A stretch of 64,000 nucleotides of DNA, taken from positions 200,981,902-201,045,901 of the forward strand of contig CM051459.1 of assembly GCA_028095005.1 (NCBI GenBank), written 5' to 3'. The first letter of the stretch is position 1, and every line of letters begins with the position of its first letter. The notes below the pieces were generated by a model that was not told the origin of the DNA, searched no databases, and saw only the letters and a list, made by a program, of their open reading frames with translations. Position numbers and translations under genes: made by a program. Source of the DNA: Rhynchospora pubera. Taxonomy: Eukaryota; Streptophyta; Magnoliopsida; Poales; Cyperaceae. Below are positions 1 to 12,090 of the stretch, in pieces.

Positions 1-36
1 TCACCATAAGATAACTTTTAGAACACAATTCCAACA
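1..36 (-). mobile_element. Edge of 3' LTR of Ty1/copia element
   Basis: The first 36 bases are the same as the last 36 bases of the LTR that ends at 7961. They are therefore the start (minus-strand TGTTGGAATTGTG) of the downstream LTR of a minus-strand copia element. The rest of this LTR lies outside the window, so the left target-site duplication cannot be read. Confidence 0.9.
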
Positions 37-50
37 ATCTCCCACTTGTT
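37..50 (-). other. Polypurine tract of copia element
   Basis: Read on the minus strand, the bases next to the LTR are aacaagtgggagat. This is the usual purine-rich plus-strand primer directly upstream of a copia 3' LTR, and it sets the LTR boundary at 36/37. Confidence 0.8.
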
Positions 51-111
51 CTTAAAGTTACTTCTTATACATTCTTATGTATTAACTTTAAAACTAGGGT
101 TGCCTTTTGAC

Positions 112-1343
112 TCATTCTGTTATCTCTATCCACTCTCCATGTGTTTTCAAACCCATGGAATCAAAGTGAACTTCACTTTTGGCTTGAGATAAAGGCTTTG
201 TTAGCGGATCTGCTGTGTTACCATCCGTGTCCACCTTTAACAATTTTATTTTACCATCTTTTATGAAGTCCCGAATGACAAAGTAATTTCTATCCATATG
301 TTTGATCTTGTGGTGTGAACCACGTCAAGTTCCTCATTGAACTTTTTGAAACATTTACTTCGCTGGCTTTAGCAACAACCATCACTTCTGATTGGATGCT
401 TGAGTCAGCTGTTTGCTAAATGTTTGAATCTTTTCAAACTAACATCGCTTCCATTCAAAATGAATACATATCCATATTGCAACATTTTATCATCATAATC
501 GGTTGCAAAACTCGCATCGCTGTAGCCTTCTACAACGAGTTCCCTTGTCTCTCCATACACAAGAAATTTATCCTTAGTTCTGTTAAGATACTTAAGGATA
601 TTCTTGACTGCACTCCAATGTGCAGGACCTGCATGGGCTTGATGACGACTTGTCATAATTAGAGCATACGCGACATCAGGTCGTGTACAAACCATAGCAT
701 ACATGATAGAACCAATTGCAGAAGCATATTCTACATTCTTCATGGTATCAATGTCTTTACGTGTCATAGCACGTTGAGACTTGCTAAGTTTTACACCTTG
801 ACTCATTGGCACATTTCCTTTCTTGGAATTTTCCATGTTGAATCGTTTCAACACTTTGTCAACGTATGTACGTTGACTTAAACCAATGAGTCTACGTGAC
901 CTGTCTCTACATATCTTGATTCCTAAGATATATTGGGCTTCACCCAAGTCTTTCATTGAGAAAATCTCTTTCAATGAAATTTTTGTTTGCTCCATTAAGG
1001 GAATAAAGTTGCCTATCAATAGTATATCATCGACATACAGGACCAAAAAAAAGTACATAGCTCCCACTGACCATCTTGTATACACAAAGTTCTTTCTTAC
1101 TTTGAATAAATCCAAGGCGTTTAACCTCTTCATCAAAGCGCTTGTTCCAACTCCTGGATGCTTGCTTCAATCCATAAATGGACCTTTGAAGTTTGCATAC
1201 TTTACTGCCATTATTTGGATCTTCAAAACCAGGAGGTTGTACCATGTACACATCCTCTTCCAAATTCCCATCAAGGAATGCTGTTTTGACATCCATTTGC
1301 CATATTTCATAATAAAATGCAGCAATGGCTAGTAATAATTGAC
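112..1343 (-). pseudogene. Copia reverse transcriptase and RNase H, broken
   Basis: This is the C-terminal half of a copia polyprotein in three pieces and two frames. The piece at 1027-1296 reads MDVKTAFLDGNLEEDVYM and SIYGLKQASRSW. The piece at 405-1136 holds the catalytic YVDD box (LVLYVDDILLIGN) and then RNase H (GYSDASFATD). The piece at 112-297 is the RNase H tail with ADPLTKPL. Frameshifts fall near 1040-1130 and 300-410. Upstream, KSI is joined directly to LLAIAAFYYEIWQ, and the linker before it stops at 1344, so about 100 residues of the N-terminal reverse transcriptase (the segment with the KARLVAKG-type motif in intact elements) have been deleted. It cannot make an active enzyme. 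Confidence 0.9.
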
Positions 1344-3060
1344 TTAAATACCATGATTTTGAGTCTTCTCTTTCATTGCTTCTTCAAAGGTCTTTGGATC
1401 ATCCATATCCATTACCAAGATCTCATGAAATCCTAGATACATATCAGGCTTCTTCCTAGATCTTGTTGACCTTCTTAGTTCTTGTGGCTCTTCATGTTCA
1501 TCTTGAGTACCTCGAACCTTTTGCACAATCTCTTGTGGAATTAGTTCAATACTCGATTGAACACCATGTGGTGATTCGTGAACCTCTTCCTCAATAGGTT
1601 GAGGAACTTGTACACTAATGCTCCCACTAGCCGTCGGAACTATGGTTGGGCTACTTCGATCTACATGGTTGTCATCCATGACCTGATCGAGGTCTTGTAG
1701 TGTTTCTTGAGTTTCCTCAAGCATTACACTACTCCCACTACTTTTGATTCTTTCGAGAAATTCTTTCTCTAAGAAAATTGCACCCCTTTCAACTAATATT
1801 ATATTTGTTGACTTGTGCTAAAAGTAGTATCCTTTTGTTTCTTTCGGATAACCTATAAAGAAGCATTTTTCTGCTTGGGGTTCTAGTTTGGTTGACATCA
1901 ATCGTTTGATGTAAGCCTCACAACCCCAAATCTTGAGAAAAGACAAGTCAGGAGTTTTTCCTGTCCACAACTCATACGGAGTTTTCTCGACAGATTTAGA
2001 TGGAACAATATTCAGTGTGTAAGCTGCAATTAGCAATGCATGTCCCCAAAAATAAAGAGACAATTCTGTTTGGCACATCATTGATCGAACCATATCAAGC
2101 AATGTTCTGTTTCTCCTTTCCGATACACCATTCCACTGAGGTGTTCCTGGAGGAGTCAATTGTGGTATGATACCACACTCTTTCAGATATGTACCAAATT
2201 CATTACTCAAGTATTCTCCACCACGATCAGTTCGTAAAATCTTAATTCTCTTACTGAGTTGATTTTCAACTTCATTCTTGAATTTTTTGAACTTGTCAAA
2301 AGATTCACTTTTGTTCTTCATTAGATAAACATAGCCAAAACGACTATAGTCATCTATAAACGTAATGAAGTACCTAAAACCATCTCGTGCACTTGTTCTT
2401 ATTGGACCACATACATCAGAATGTATCAATTCCAACAAGTCTTTCGCCCTTGAACCTTTCTTCTTGAATGGTTTCTTAGTCATTTTACCAACTAAACAAG
2501 ATTCACATGTCTCTATTGCATCGCAATCCATGAGACCAAGAAGATTACTATCATGTAACTTCTTAATGCGTTTCTCATTTATATGACCAAGACGATAGTG
2601 CCATAAGAGAGTGTTATTTTCATGAGATACTTTAAGTCTTTTGTTATTGATACTTAGAACATATTTATCATTCACTTCTAGCAAATATAAACCATCATGA
2701 ACAGTAGAATTTGCATAGAAAATTCCATCTTTTGCAATATCCAAACACGAGTTTGAAATGGTAAAGACATAACCATCTTTGTCCAAACATGACACAGATA
2801 TAATGTTCTTACATATAGATGGAACATAATAAACATTATTCAAATTAATTATTAAACCACTAGATAAATGAAGATTTATTGAGCCAATGGCCAATGCCGA
2901 GACACTAACACCATTGCCCACCTTCAAAATGACTTCTCCTTTCTTGAGATGTCTTCTATTCATTAGTGCCTGCATATTTGCACAAATATGAGCACATGAT
3001 CCAGTATCAATTACCCAATCATGAATAGATGTGGTTAAATTAATCTCAATAACATAGATA
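1344..3060 (-). pseudogene. Copia protease and integrase, with in-frame stop
   Basis: One frame runs from about 3060 to 1344. The protease active-site motif WVIDTGSCAHIC lies at about 2990-3030, just upstream of the first Met at 2975. Next come the GAG-pre-integrase/HHCC zinc region (LLWHYRLGHINEKRIKKLH, CESCLVGK), the integrase core (HSDVCGPI, FIDDYSRFGYVYL, TDRGGEYLS, WNGVSERRNRTLLD) and the C-terminal LKIWGCEAY segment. A TAG at 1818-1820 interrupts the frame after KGYYF. Beyond it the same frame continues into the acidic linker with RRSTRSRKKPDMY. The frame is offset by one base from Gag, whereas copia elements usually have a single frame, so this junction also looks like a mutation. Confidence 0.9.
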
Positions 3061-3930
3061 CCTTTCGGAACCTTGGGACGCTTCCGCTCTATTTTTGCCT
3101 GAGTTTAAGTCAGCCTTGTACTTTGGACAATTCGCCTTGAAATGTCCCAACTCATGACAATAATAGCACTCGGTTTGCGGAGTTGGCGAATTTTTCTTTT
3201 TGCCTTTGGAGGTGCTCGCTTGAGCTTCTCCATTCCCCTTGTTATTTTTAGATATCTTCATTTTGCCTTTTTCTTTTTGAACTTTCTTGCCATTCTGTGA
3301 GATCGCAAGAACATTCTTCTCTCCCTTATGTCTGTTTATATCGGCCTCAGCTTGCTTCAAAGTCTGATGGATCTCATCCAGGGTCATTGCCTTTTCACGC
3401 AAGTGAAGATGCATGACTACATCTCTGTAAGATGGAGGCAATAAACCAAGGATTATATCCTCAGCAGAGTCAGCATGCATTGGAGCATTTAGCTTCTCCA
3501 ATTTCTCAAGGTAACCCAACATTTTCAACATATGTTGGTTGACAGAAGACCCTTCTGCCATGTTACACCTTGTGAAAGCTAAGGTGATCTTTGAACGCTC
3601 TTTACGAGCATTCTCCAGAAACATCTTGGAGAGACGTTCGATTATCTCTTTTGGAGTATTGTTTATGAACTTTCTAGTAAGTTCAGTAGCCATACTTGCC
3701 AACATGAGACCTTGAACGCTCAGTTCGTCCTTACGGTACTTTTCAGATTTGGTCTTTTCCTCATCAGAGGGATTTGTACCTAGTACTGGAGCATCTTCCT
3801 CCAATACATCAACAAGATCCTCCGACCTGATGATAAGTTGGAGTTTCAATTCCCAATCAAGAAAATTAGAACCATCATTCTCCAACGGAAACTTTTCGAG
3901 TATGGATCGGATAAGTACATTGTTTGTCAT
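3046..3930 (-). CDS. Copia Gag capsid-nucleocapsid protein
   Basis: The chosen start is the Met at 3930 (MTNNVLIRS). A further upstream in-frame Met at 3981 exists but adds an unlikely MKFYININ tail. The copia Gag fold shows in FPLENDGSNFLDWE near the N terminus and in the helix-rich LSKMFLENARKERSKI segment. A CCHC zinc knuckle, CYYCHELGHFKANC, lies near the C terminus. Lys-rich linkers surround the knuckle. It would package the element RNA into particles. The frame closes at 3046 where the protease frame should continue, so it is probably cut off by a one-base indel. Confidence 0.88.
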   Translation of the reverse strand: MTNNVLIRSILEKFPLENDGSNFLDWELKLQLIIRSEDLVDVLEEDAPVLGTNPSDEEKTKSEKYRKDELSVQGLMLASMATELTRKFINNTPKEIIERLSKMFLENARKERSKITLAFTRCNMAEGSSVNQHMLKMLGYLEKLEKLNAPMHADSAEDIILGLLPPSYRDVVMHLHLREKAMTLDEIHQTLKQAEADINRHKGEKNVLAISQNGKKVQKEKGKMKISKNNKGNGEAQASTSKGKKKNSPTPQTECYYCHELGHFKANCPKYKADLNSGKNRAEASQGSERYLCY

Positions 3931-6155
3931 TCTATAAAATAAATTAAAGGATTTCATGTTAATATTTATGTAAAATTTCATACTACATATTTAAAATTTT
4001 TCCATTATGCAGTATATTCAAGATCCCATCATAAATAAATCAAACTCATCCGAAATGTAAAATCAAGGTAAGTAATCATTTACTAATCATAACTTTTTAG
4101 AAAAATTTTGCAATCGTTTGCAATTTTCTAAACTTTATGACTCTTGTTGTTTATTAAGAAACTTTTCTTACTAAACGATTTTCCCGAGACTTCAAGCCTA
4201 GATCTTGACTGCTCTTTAAGCAAACTTATTTTATTGGTCAATATGTTTGACTATATTATCTCCATAAAATAAATGTATCAAATGCCTCACATTTAATCCA
4301 CCTGTCAATGGCCTGATAATATATCCTAACACATTCCACGATTTCTAAAGATTAAAAATTACACTCATGCATCTTAATAATCTTTAGCTTAAAGTGGATA
4401 AAATAAGAAGGAAAAAATACTTAATTTTTCATTGGACAATTCAAATGTGACTATAGGGGTGAGCAAAAAACTCGTAAGTCGTGAGCTAACTCGAACTCGA
4501 CTCAGAAAAGCTTGATTGCAACTCGAGCCAACGGAACTCGAGTTGGAAGAACTCGAGCTAAATTAACTCGGTTGGTTAACGAGTCGAGTTTGAGTTGAAG
4601 TCAACTCAGCTCGCAACTCATGAGCTGACTCGTGACATAATAAATTTATATTTCAAATATATATTATTAACATAATTTATGAGTACTAAAAATTTATAAA
4701 TTAATAAAAATAATTTTCTTCTTCTATATTTATATTTTAGATAATATTACATATGATAGATTGAGTTTCAAGACATATTTTGTTTCAAATCAATAAAAAG
4801 AATATAAAAGACAACAATTTTATTGTTTACAATATTGTATATGTCAAAAAAATTTAATACTAAAATAACATATGAATTAAATAAATAAAAATTTTAAGGA
4901 TATATATTTCAAGCTAGCTCGTGAGCCCACGAGCTAGCTCGAGTTTGGGATGAATCGAGTTTGAGCTAGCTTACAAAACTCGAAAGTATTTCTAACTCAG
5001 CTCAACTCAACTCGAGTTACAACTGAGTTGAGTTTGAATTGTCCCCGACTCGCTCGAACTCAGCTCATATACAGCCCTATCCTAACATATCATTCACATA
5101 TAATCATAAAGCACATCACATAACACAATCACAAAACATTTGTGGGTTTGTATGCCTCTTGCGCTTCTCTTCATCCACCGTTTTGTCTTCTTCCACCATT
5201 GGATGAAAAATTGCATATAAAATAAATATGTTGCCCCAAACTTTATTATGAATCCTTTCAAAATAAAATTTGCTAAGTGCAAGTATTAGGAACCCATCTC
5301 ATTCTCACAATGCATATGATGTAAATAATAAATAAAGACATCCTATACATAAATTGCCTTTTGTGCCTAACTAATAAACAATTATTAAACTTGCTTACAA
5401 TCAAACAAACACATCACATCAAAATTTACATCACACAAGGCATTGAAATGAGACATACAAACTCGGTTCCCTGTAAAACAAAATTAGAATAGGAATTGCA
5501 TACCGATGCACTATTTTGTACATTTTAGTTAATTTTCATTTCTTAAATAATTGTGGTTCTCTAAATCATTTAAATCCCAGAAAAATGATTTATAATTCTC
5601 TGTTACAATTTGCACCATAGTTTGAAAAATAATCTTTTAAACATTTAAAAGAAAATTCAAACCGTTATTGTTCTTATCATAGAAAAACTGCGCACTGTTG
5701 CTGTTTTTCCTTTGTGACGAAATTCCATAAAACTTTTGTATAGGAAAGTTTTATTATTTAAAAACTAGACTTCAATATCTAAATTTAGAAACTGGTTTCA
5801 TCAAAATACGATAATTCATTTGAGAGAAATCGTTATTTTAATTTCAGCAAAAACTGCTACTGCTGCTGGAAAAATCCAGCAACGCGCTATTTTTCTTATT
5901 TTTGTTTAACATCATAGATCTGTCCAAAAACCTTGATCTATATAATTATCCTATTCTAAACTTCTTTCACAATAGTAAGAATTTTAGAAATTACAAAAAT
6001 AATCAACCAGTAATCTAACAACAATATTGCAAAGCATGTAACAAAAATTCAGCTCCAATTTTAGAACCGCAATACAAAAAAACAATTAACTAAGCACTTA
6101 TGTAATAAAAATTACATAATAAAATAGTCTAATTAGCGATAATAAAGAACCTAAT
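3931..6155 (-). other. Copia 5' leader (untranslated)
   Basis: This is about 2.2 kb between the primer-binding site and Gag, with no supported reading frame. It is AT-rich and holds one nested repeat-rich insertion (4454-5079). The leader is long for a copia element, and part of its length is the insertion. Confidence 0.7.
4454..5079. mobile_element. Candidate non-autonomous hAT-like insertion
   Basis: The ends are taggggtgagc and, on the other strand, tagggctgtatatgagc, so a short TAGGGNTG inverted repeat bounds the segment. Both subterminal parts are packed with repeats of ctcgag/gagctcg words, as in hAT MITEs, while the middle is AT-rich. There is no coding capacity. I could not find a convincing 8-bp target-site duplication (tgtgacta against tcctaaca), so the class is an inference. 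Confidence 0.45.
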
Positions 6156-6167
6156 GCTCTGATACCA
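6156..6167 (-). other. Copia primer-binding site (initiator tRNA-Met)
   Basis: On the minus strand this reads TGGTATCAGAGC, the standard complement of the initiator tRNA-Met 3' end used by plant copia elements. Two bases separate it from the LTR end. Confidence 0.92.
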
Positions 6168-6169
6168 AT

Positions 6170-7961
6170 TGAAGGATTTCATGATGCGAATCGGGTAATT
6201 TTAAAAATTTTATTAACCGATAATATCTAAGATCGTTCTTATTATCGCTAACTTTCCTATGTTATGTTTGCATCACAATCACATATATTCCTATAAGAAG
6301 GATTGTTGAACCATACCTATGATCTCTAGCGAAGCTTTGTTCCTCTTGGTTCACCTTGAATCCGAAACAAGAATGACAGTTGAATTCGTGCTAGCGAACT
6401 CCCCGTCAACACCTAGCTCCGCCACCCGTGTCTTGATCGATTGCTTAATCGATAGAATATTTTAACAAATATTTTGAGGATGAGAAAGCCAAAGCTTCAA
6501 CATATGAAGACTTATTTGTATTCACAATTTCTGATCTGTTTTTACCTTTAAAACATCAGAATAAACCTTTCAAATTCGTATAGCAATTAAAGCCACTAAT
6601 CAGAAATTAAAACAGCACTTTAATTTCTGACGTTTCAGCACTAAAACAATGATAACTCTTTATAGGAAACTCCAAACGACATGAAACTTGAACCATTGGA
6701 TTCTACACTTCCAGGGCTACAATTTTCATATATCATTTGTCCAATTTGATTATCATTTGCTATACTAATTGTCAGTTTAAAGTTGGCTCAAATTCTGACC
6801 CGAATTTAAAGCCTTCTTTCTCTTTTTCATTTGTTAAAATATTTGGGCTTGTGCTTTAAATAAATTTATGCACTCTATAATAATATTCATATATTATTAT
6901 ATTATGTGAAACACATATTATACTCATAATATTCACATATCAATAAATTTATTCCTTGCTAGTTAATCACGTCATGTGATATAATTTCTATTTGTACTTT
7001 ATTTCATATAACATGAAACCTTGTACATATAAAATATATTTCTTGTTTCCCATTCAGTTGGTGTGACCAATATTGAGGATCCATATTATTTTAGCAATGG
7101 AATAAAACATTTTATTCCATAAACTGTAAGCGGTACTCTAGCATACATTACAGCTACCCAAATAATATAGATGTTTAGCAAATCCTTTTACGAAACACGA
7201 TCCTTCTAGTAATGCTATTAACATTACTTGTGTCTATTCCTTGCCATATGATATTATGATTATTATACAAAGTAAGGCTGTGTCATCTTCGTATTATAAT
7301 CTTTTCTTGGTCTCCAATAAGTATGATTATATAATTATAACTGCACTTCAGTTATATTGGATCCATTTATAATCTTACTTTACCAAGGGGCCCTTTATAA
7401 TATCATTCCTCAATTCATGAGTGGAAATTAGCTATTGACATATATATTTTCCTCCTACATAAGTTATATACAAAGAACTATTACTTTTATCACCACAAGC
7501 TTCAAATGGCTTTAAGTAATAATCACGTTGCATATTTCTTATGTGAAAATATATCATATCAATCTTAGAATTAATGACACGATAAAAATATTAATGACAC
7601 AAACACAATCCATATAATATTTTTATCAATTAAGTCTGTTCAATATATGAAACTTTTCATATACTCGTGTTATTAAATGATAATCCTTTATCAACGTTTA
7701 CAGAACTACAACGTACTTTTAATCAACACGACAGTCTTGTATGGCATATTAGTGTTCATGCTAATATCCAAGACCTGTGAACATTTTAGAGATATATATT
7801 CATTTTATTTAGAGTTCTGCGGTTCAAAACCAAGAGCATCTTCTTGAACACTTCTAAATACGAATATAAACTCATGGAACAAAATGTAATAACATCCAAT
7901 TCATAAATATAACATATAAAAGTAATCACCATAAGATAACTTTTAGAACACAATTCCAACA
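6170..7961 (-). mobile_element. 5' LTR of Ty1/copia element (1,792 bp)
   Basis: On the minus strand it starts TGTTGGAATTGTG and ends ATCCTTCA, next to the primer-binding site. Its first 36 bases repeat at window positions 1-36. The length is large for a copia LTR. No reading frame is supported inside it. Confidence 0.9.
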
Positions 7962-10430
7962 GCAGCTACATGCTAAGTCATGCAAAAGTAACAAGCAACA
8001 TGCATAATATACTTTAAGTTTAGCACAACAACAAGAGTTAGGGTCCATGTGAAATTCGCACCTTAACCTTACACCTTTTTAACCGCCGCTTACTACTGCG
8101 ATTGTCCCGCTTCACCGCTCGGTTCCACCGCTTCGGTCTGCTCAAAGTCTGGTTCAAGCAACAAAATCTAAGTCTCAGTTATACTCAATACCAGCCTATA
8201 ACTCATGCCATTACATGGTAAAGGCACCAAACATTACATTGCTGCGTGACTGGTTTGCGGGTGTTTGCAACACCGCTTCATGGTTTGTTCACCGACCAAC
8301 GCCAGACTTATGATGCTCATTAGCACATGGTCAGTTAGGGACTTAGAGTGCACCAACAAGACTATGCAATGCACCATAATCATCATCCCTAAGGTATGTT
8401 CGAGTCATGGAAACCAGCCGCTATAGACAACTCATGCACAGTCATGAACTTCTCAGCCTGTTTTGGGTAAACCAGGGCCAAAATCATGCATGCAACCTTA
8501 TTCTTTACCTTCCCAACTATCCAGCTATGTCCCAAGCACTGTTTTTCACTGTCTAACACCAAAAAAATGAGCTTTACTGGTCTGTTTTGGCAAGGAACGG
8601 AGCAATTACGAGTTTATCAAGAAGAGGGGCATAATGGTCCACAAAATTGGGCCCCAGAGAGAGGTTAATAGGTGGGGACCAGGTGTCAGCAAACCACTCT
8701 CTCCCTGCCTAAGTGACTAAGCAGCTTGGTGTCATGCAGCTATTGGGGCTGGTCAAACCAGGTTGGACTGCCCCTTGGCCAGCTCCAAGGGTCACCACTA
8801 GACAACTCCAGTACCCACTGCCAAACATGCCTAAGTACATAAATCATGACTGGGCAGCTACGTTAACCACCGCACACGCAGACCGGCCGTAACCGTCATG
8901 CATTACAGCATAATTAGGCCATTATTTTGGTCACAGTTTGGATCATCAAACTATTCAATTTTACCATGCAATAATTTAATTCAGTTTGGCATACATGATG
9001 CAATAAACACACATAGTTTGATTGTAAGGCAACCGTTATCATAGGGGATTTATACCGTTTCCAACCACGCTTTACATAACTGCACTAATGTCTGGACAGG
9101 GACGGAGGTACAATTACATGGGTCTCTGGTCAGTCAAGGTCTCAAACATCACCACCCCCTAATAGACAGGATGCAAATTGGAGCAACATATAGTACAGTA
9201 TTTACCAACCCCTGAATTTCCCCCACGCTCTAAGGCCTGGTTGCATGGTGTTTACATGACAGGGACACCGTCAGACAACCGTATCTCACAAGAGCCAATG
9301 AGAAAATTCTTCTTTCGACACTGCTTGCACAGGATCCTCCCTGAGACAAAGTTTAAACAAATCTCTCAAAAATTCATTTAATTAGTAATATACACTTTTG
9401 TGGTCATCACTTGAAAGTATTGGCTTCACTCTCGTTCTGTAAGTAGTTAATTTGATGGTCCAGGGCTGATCTAGATCGCCCATTTCAGATCAGACTCTGC
9501 ATATCCATTATGACTTTTATATTTCAATTTGAGCAGAATTGACAAGCTATGTATGATTATTCAGTGCTACCCAATTTCCACCGCGAATCTGAGATGAATC
9601 ATCCTGATGTGTTTTGATCCATCCAATTAATTCAGCCCATTGGAGAAGATTCTAACCCATCAAATAGCAGGGTAATAGGGAAACAAACCTTAAAATTTCC
9701 TTGAAATAATCTGCACACTCTCGACAAGGGTAGATCCTTGATATTATATGCATCTATAGAAATAAACTACAAGGAGATGGTTATGTGTATTTAATTAAAA
9801 GCGGATATGTCAAGTTATTATATGCATCCTCTTCTTTCTCTCTTCCTTTTTCTTTGTTCTTTTCCTACAATAATGGAACTTTGAATCCAAATTATAGAAG
9901 AGAAATTTATCTTTATAATCATATCCGAGTTGAAGAGAAAACACACATACCAGCTCAGTCACATCACACTCACACACTGTTGGCTCATATGGATACTGAA
10001 ATAAGACAAAAAGTATTATCTAAGTATTCACATTGAAAAAGTAACATTTTATAATGTATTTTTCCAAAATTTGAGATGCCAAGTGATTTGCATATTCAGA
10101 TAACCAGTCGCAGAAATTATAAAGTTTGGGGTGAATACCATACACACATAATATATGTATACATTAATATAGAATAGACTCTATATATGTATTTTATGAT
10201 ATTATCATGTAGTCTGAGCTCTACCGCCAGTCTGCCACTGAACCATCGGCCATGGCTTTTCTTATTCATTAATTATTTAGGATGGTGACTGAATGTTTTG
10301 CAAGTCACACTTACCACCTATATATAACATACATCTTCAGAAGATTATCAGCTTTAACTTTCTGGTGGTTTATGTACAACTCACATGTATAAAACACCAA
10401 TAAAGAGAGAGAAAATAAAAAAAAACCTGA
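7962..10430. other. Non-coding spacer, degenerate repeat-like DNA
   Basis: No frame here shows a recognisable protein. The part from 7962 to about 9400 is less AT-rich than its neighbours and reads like old LTR sequence (no clear ends found). From 9400 to 10430 it is AT-rich spacer. I see no RNA gene or defined repeat. Confidence 0.4.
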
Positions 10431-10438
10431 GCAGCTAC

Positions 10439-10747
10439 CATGTGAAGCAAAGCCCAAGTTGCTCGACCAAGCTCTTTTTAGTTACATATGGTGACTTCCA
10501 CTTTAGATCAGAAAATGACATCGGATTAAAGTAAAAACAAACATTCACAATTATAACATGATTACATGAAATTAAATTGTAGAGAGATAGATACCTCCTT
10601 GGGCTCCAAAATAGGTTGAGAAGTGCCATTTTTGGTAGGTGCCATGATCATGCGCTTGAGCGTCCCAAATGTGTGCGTCCTTTTTGGATCCGAGAAGAGG
10701 GGAGCTGATTTCTGGGAACTTGTAAATTGTAATCGTATCGCCGCCAT
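10439..10747 (-). CDS. 5' exons of an unrecognised gene (gene X)
   Basis: Exon 1 is 10747-10595: ATG, 51 codons starting MAAIRLQFTSSQK, and an AAGGAG/gtatct donor. The next candidate exon is 10500-10439. It has a pyrimidine-rich ctaaag acceptor, reads WKSPYVTKKSLVEQL in the matching phase, and ends at an ACATG/gtagct donor. I found no later exons. The promoter side (10748-10925) contains ggcccatta. A mutated copy of exon 1 occurs at 29505-29593 and its promoter is copied at 34510-34680, so this is a duplicated host segment. The function is unknown. The N terminus is basic and Ser-rich, as organelle presequences often are. Confidence 0.45.
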
Positions 10748-10925
10748 AAGGCCTCGAATTGCTCGTTTAAGAGCGGCGAGCGAGCGGTGCTAGTATTAGG
10801 TTTAGTCTCGGCCCATTAACTAATTGTCAATTTGGATAACCCGAAAAGGAGCTTAGTGAAATTTTCCTAATTATGGACCTAGTTCATTTAAGACTATCTA
10901 GTGGGCCTATTGTTAACAACTTTTT
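10748..10925 (-). promoter_or_regulatory. Upstream region of gene X, duplicated
   Basis: This stretch (gcctcgaattgctcg to cctattgttaacaac) is repeated, with mutations, across 32884-32905 and 34520-34665, where transposons split it. It includes a ggcccat element of the kind seen upstream of plant housekeeping genes. In the second copy gene A/B-type sequence lies on its far side, which suggests a shared intergenic promoter region. Confidence 0.4.
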
Positions 10926-11012
10926 TTTTTCCAAAAATTTAAAAATAGTATTAAATTAATATAATATATTAAAAATAATATCAATATAATAAGATTAATT
11001 TAAATAGTACCA

Positions 11013-11065
11013 CGAGATCGGAATTCTGGATTCCGAACGCAAGATCGGAATCCAGGATTCCGAAC
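11013..11065. repeat. Tandem pair of short hairpins
   Basis: Two consecutive units of about 26 bp (agatcggaattctggattcc, agatcggaatccaggattcc) each form a near-perfect cggaatccaggattccg palindrome. The surroundings are AT-rich and non-coding. Confidence 0.6.
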
Positions 11066-11272
11066 AGGGCTGTAACACGAATTTTGACTAATTTTAACTA
11101 ATTAATTTTAACTAACTAATTTGTTTATCAAAATTCTTAATAATAATTTTTAAATTAATAATTGATGTTATATTACAATATTTGATTTATTTTATTTAAT
11201 ACAAATATAATTAAAATAAAATTAAAGATGAGCACCTCTATATATTTGATTTATTTTATTTAAGAAAAATAT

Positions 11273-11797
11273 TATACCTCTCATACGGCGGACATCTCTC
11301 AACTGACGGCTTGCCCCAACCTTGGAAACTTTTCGTAACAGACGGCCGACAAAGTAATAACTGGGTGTACGACCACAACTGAAGCAGTAGCCACGGAGCA
11401 GGAACCTTCTGAGCGCCATTTGCCAGGACTGCCAAGTCCAGGCCGCGGTATAACATAGCAAGTGTGGCCGCACCCCAGTTATATCTCACTGACTCAGATG
11501 CATGAACATCCTGCAAATAAGAAAAAATAATTTTCGTTACTTTTTCCAGATTTTTAACTAAGTTATCCAAGCTAGTACTAATGTAAGAAATGTTATTAAT
11601 ATTTACAATTACTAACCCGAAGTAACTCCAGATAAAAACAAGGAACAGAATCTCCTGTGGTATCTGCAAACATCTCGCAACCCATCAACTCCAACACTAG
11701 GGCCCGTATGTATCTATCGATCCTATCTGCGTCCTCTGACCCAGGTCCTCGTACCCACATATCACGTAGTTTCCCAAACTGTACTACGTGACATTTC
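11273..11797 (-). pseudogene. Plant mobile domain gene fragment
   Basis: There are two exons on the minus strand. 11797-11617 has a gcaatgcag acceptor and a CTTCGG/gttagt donor, and reads QFGKLRDMWVRG and ALVLELMGCEMF. 11510-about 11273 has a ttatttgcag acceptor and reads YNWGAATLAMLYRGLD and APWLLLQLWSYTQLL. They join in frame. The pattern of a W-x-A-x-LA-x-LYR helix followed by a P-x-x-LLQLW helix fits the plant mobile domain (Pfam PMD) found in MAIN-like proteins and in Mutator-related elements. The start and the rest of the domain are absent and a CA/TA repeat sits just upstream, so it is probably a relic. Confidence 0.6.
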
Positions 11798-11811
11798 CTG
11801 CATTGCATAAA

Positions 11812-11815
11812 CATT

Positions 11816-11846
<31 letters not shown>

Positions 11847-11847
11847 G
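11812..11847. repeat. CA/TA microsatellite
   Basis: A run of alternating ca units is followed by ta units, directly upstream (minus-strand sense) of the mobile-domain exon. Confidence 0.8.
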
Positions 11848-11857
11848 AGTTTAGCTA

Positions 11858-12089
11858 CGGTGAGTCGCGACTCACCGGAGGGAAACTCCTAGATCTAGAT
11901 CAAAATGACTGATCCAAACCGTCCAATATGATCTCCCTATTGAAATCTCCATGTAGACCGAATTTTTTATATTTTCGAAATTTTTAAGTATTTTTTTGAA
12001 ATTTTAGAAAATCGTTAATCTAATTGGTTCTGAACCATTAAAAAACATCAGTTTTTAAAAATCCGAAAAAAATACTTAAAAATTTCGCA
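11858..12089. repeat. Foldback-like segment with a 20-bp palindrome
   Basis: It opens with the perfect palindrome cggtgagtcgcgactcaccg (11858-11877). A separate inverted repeat follows: cgaaatttttaagtattt near 11975 and its complement near 12067-12089. It looks like a MITE or foldback remnant. Target-site duplications were not found. Confidence 0.5.
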
Positions 12090-12090
12090 T

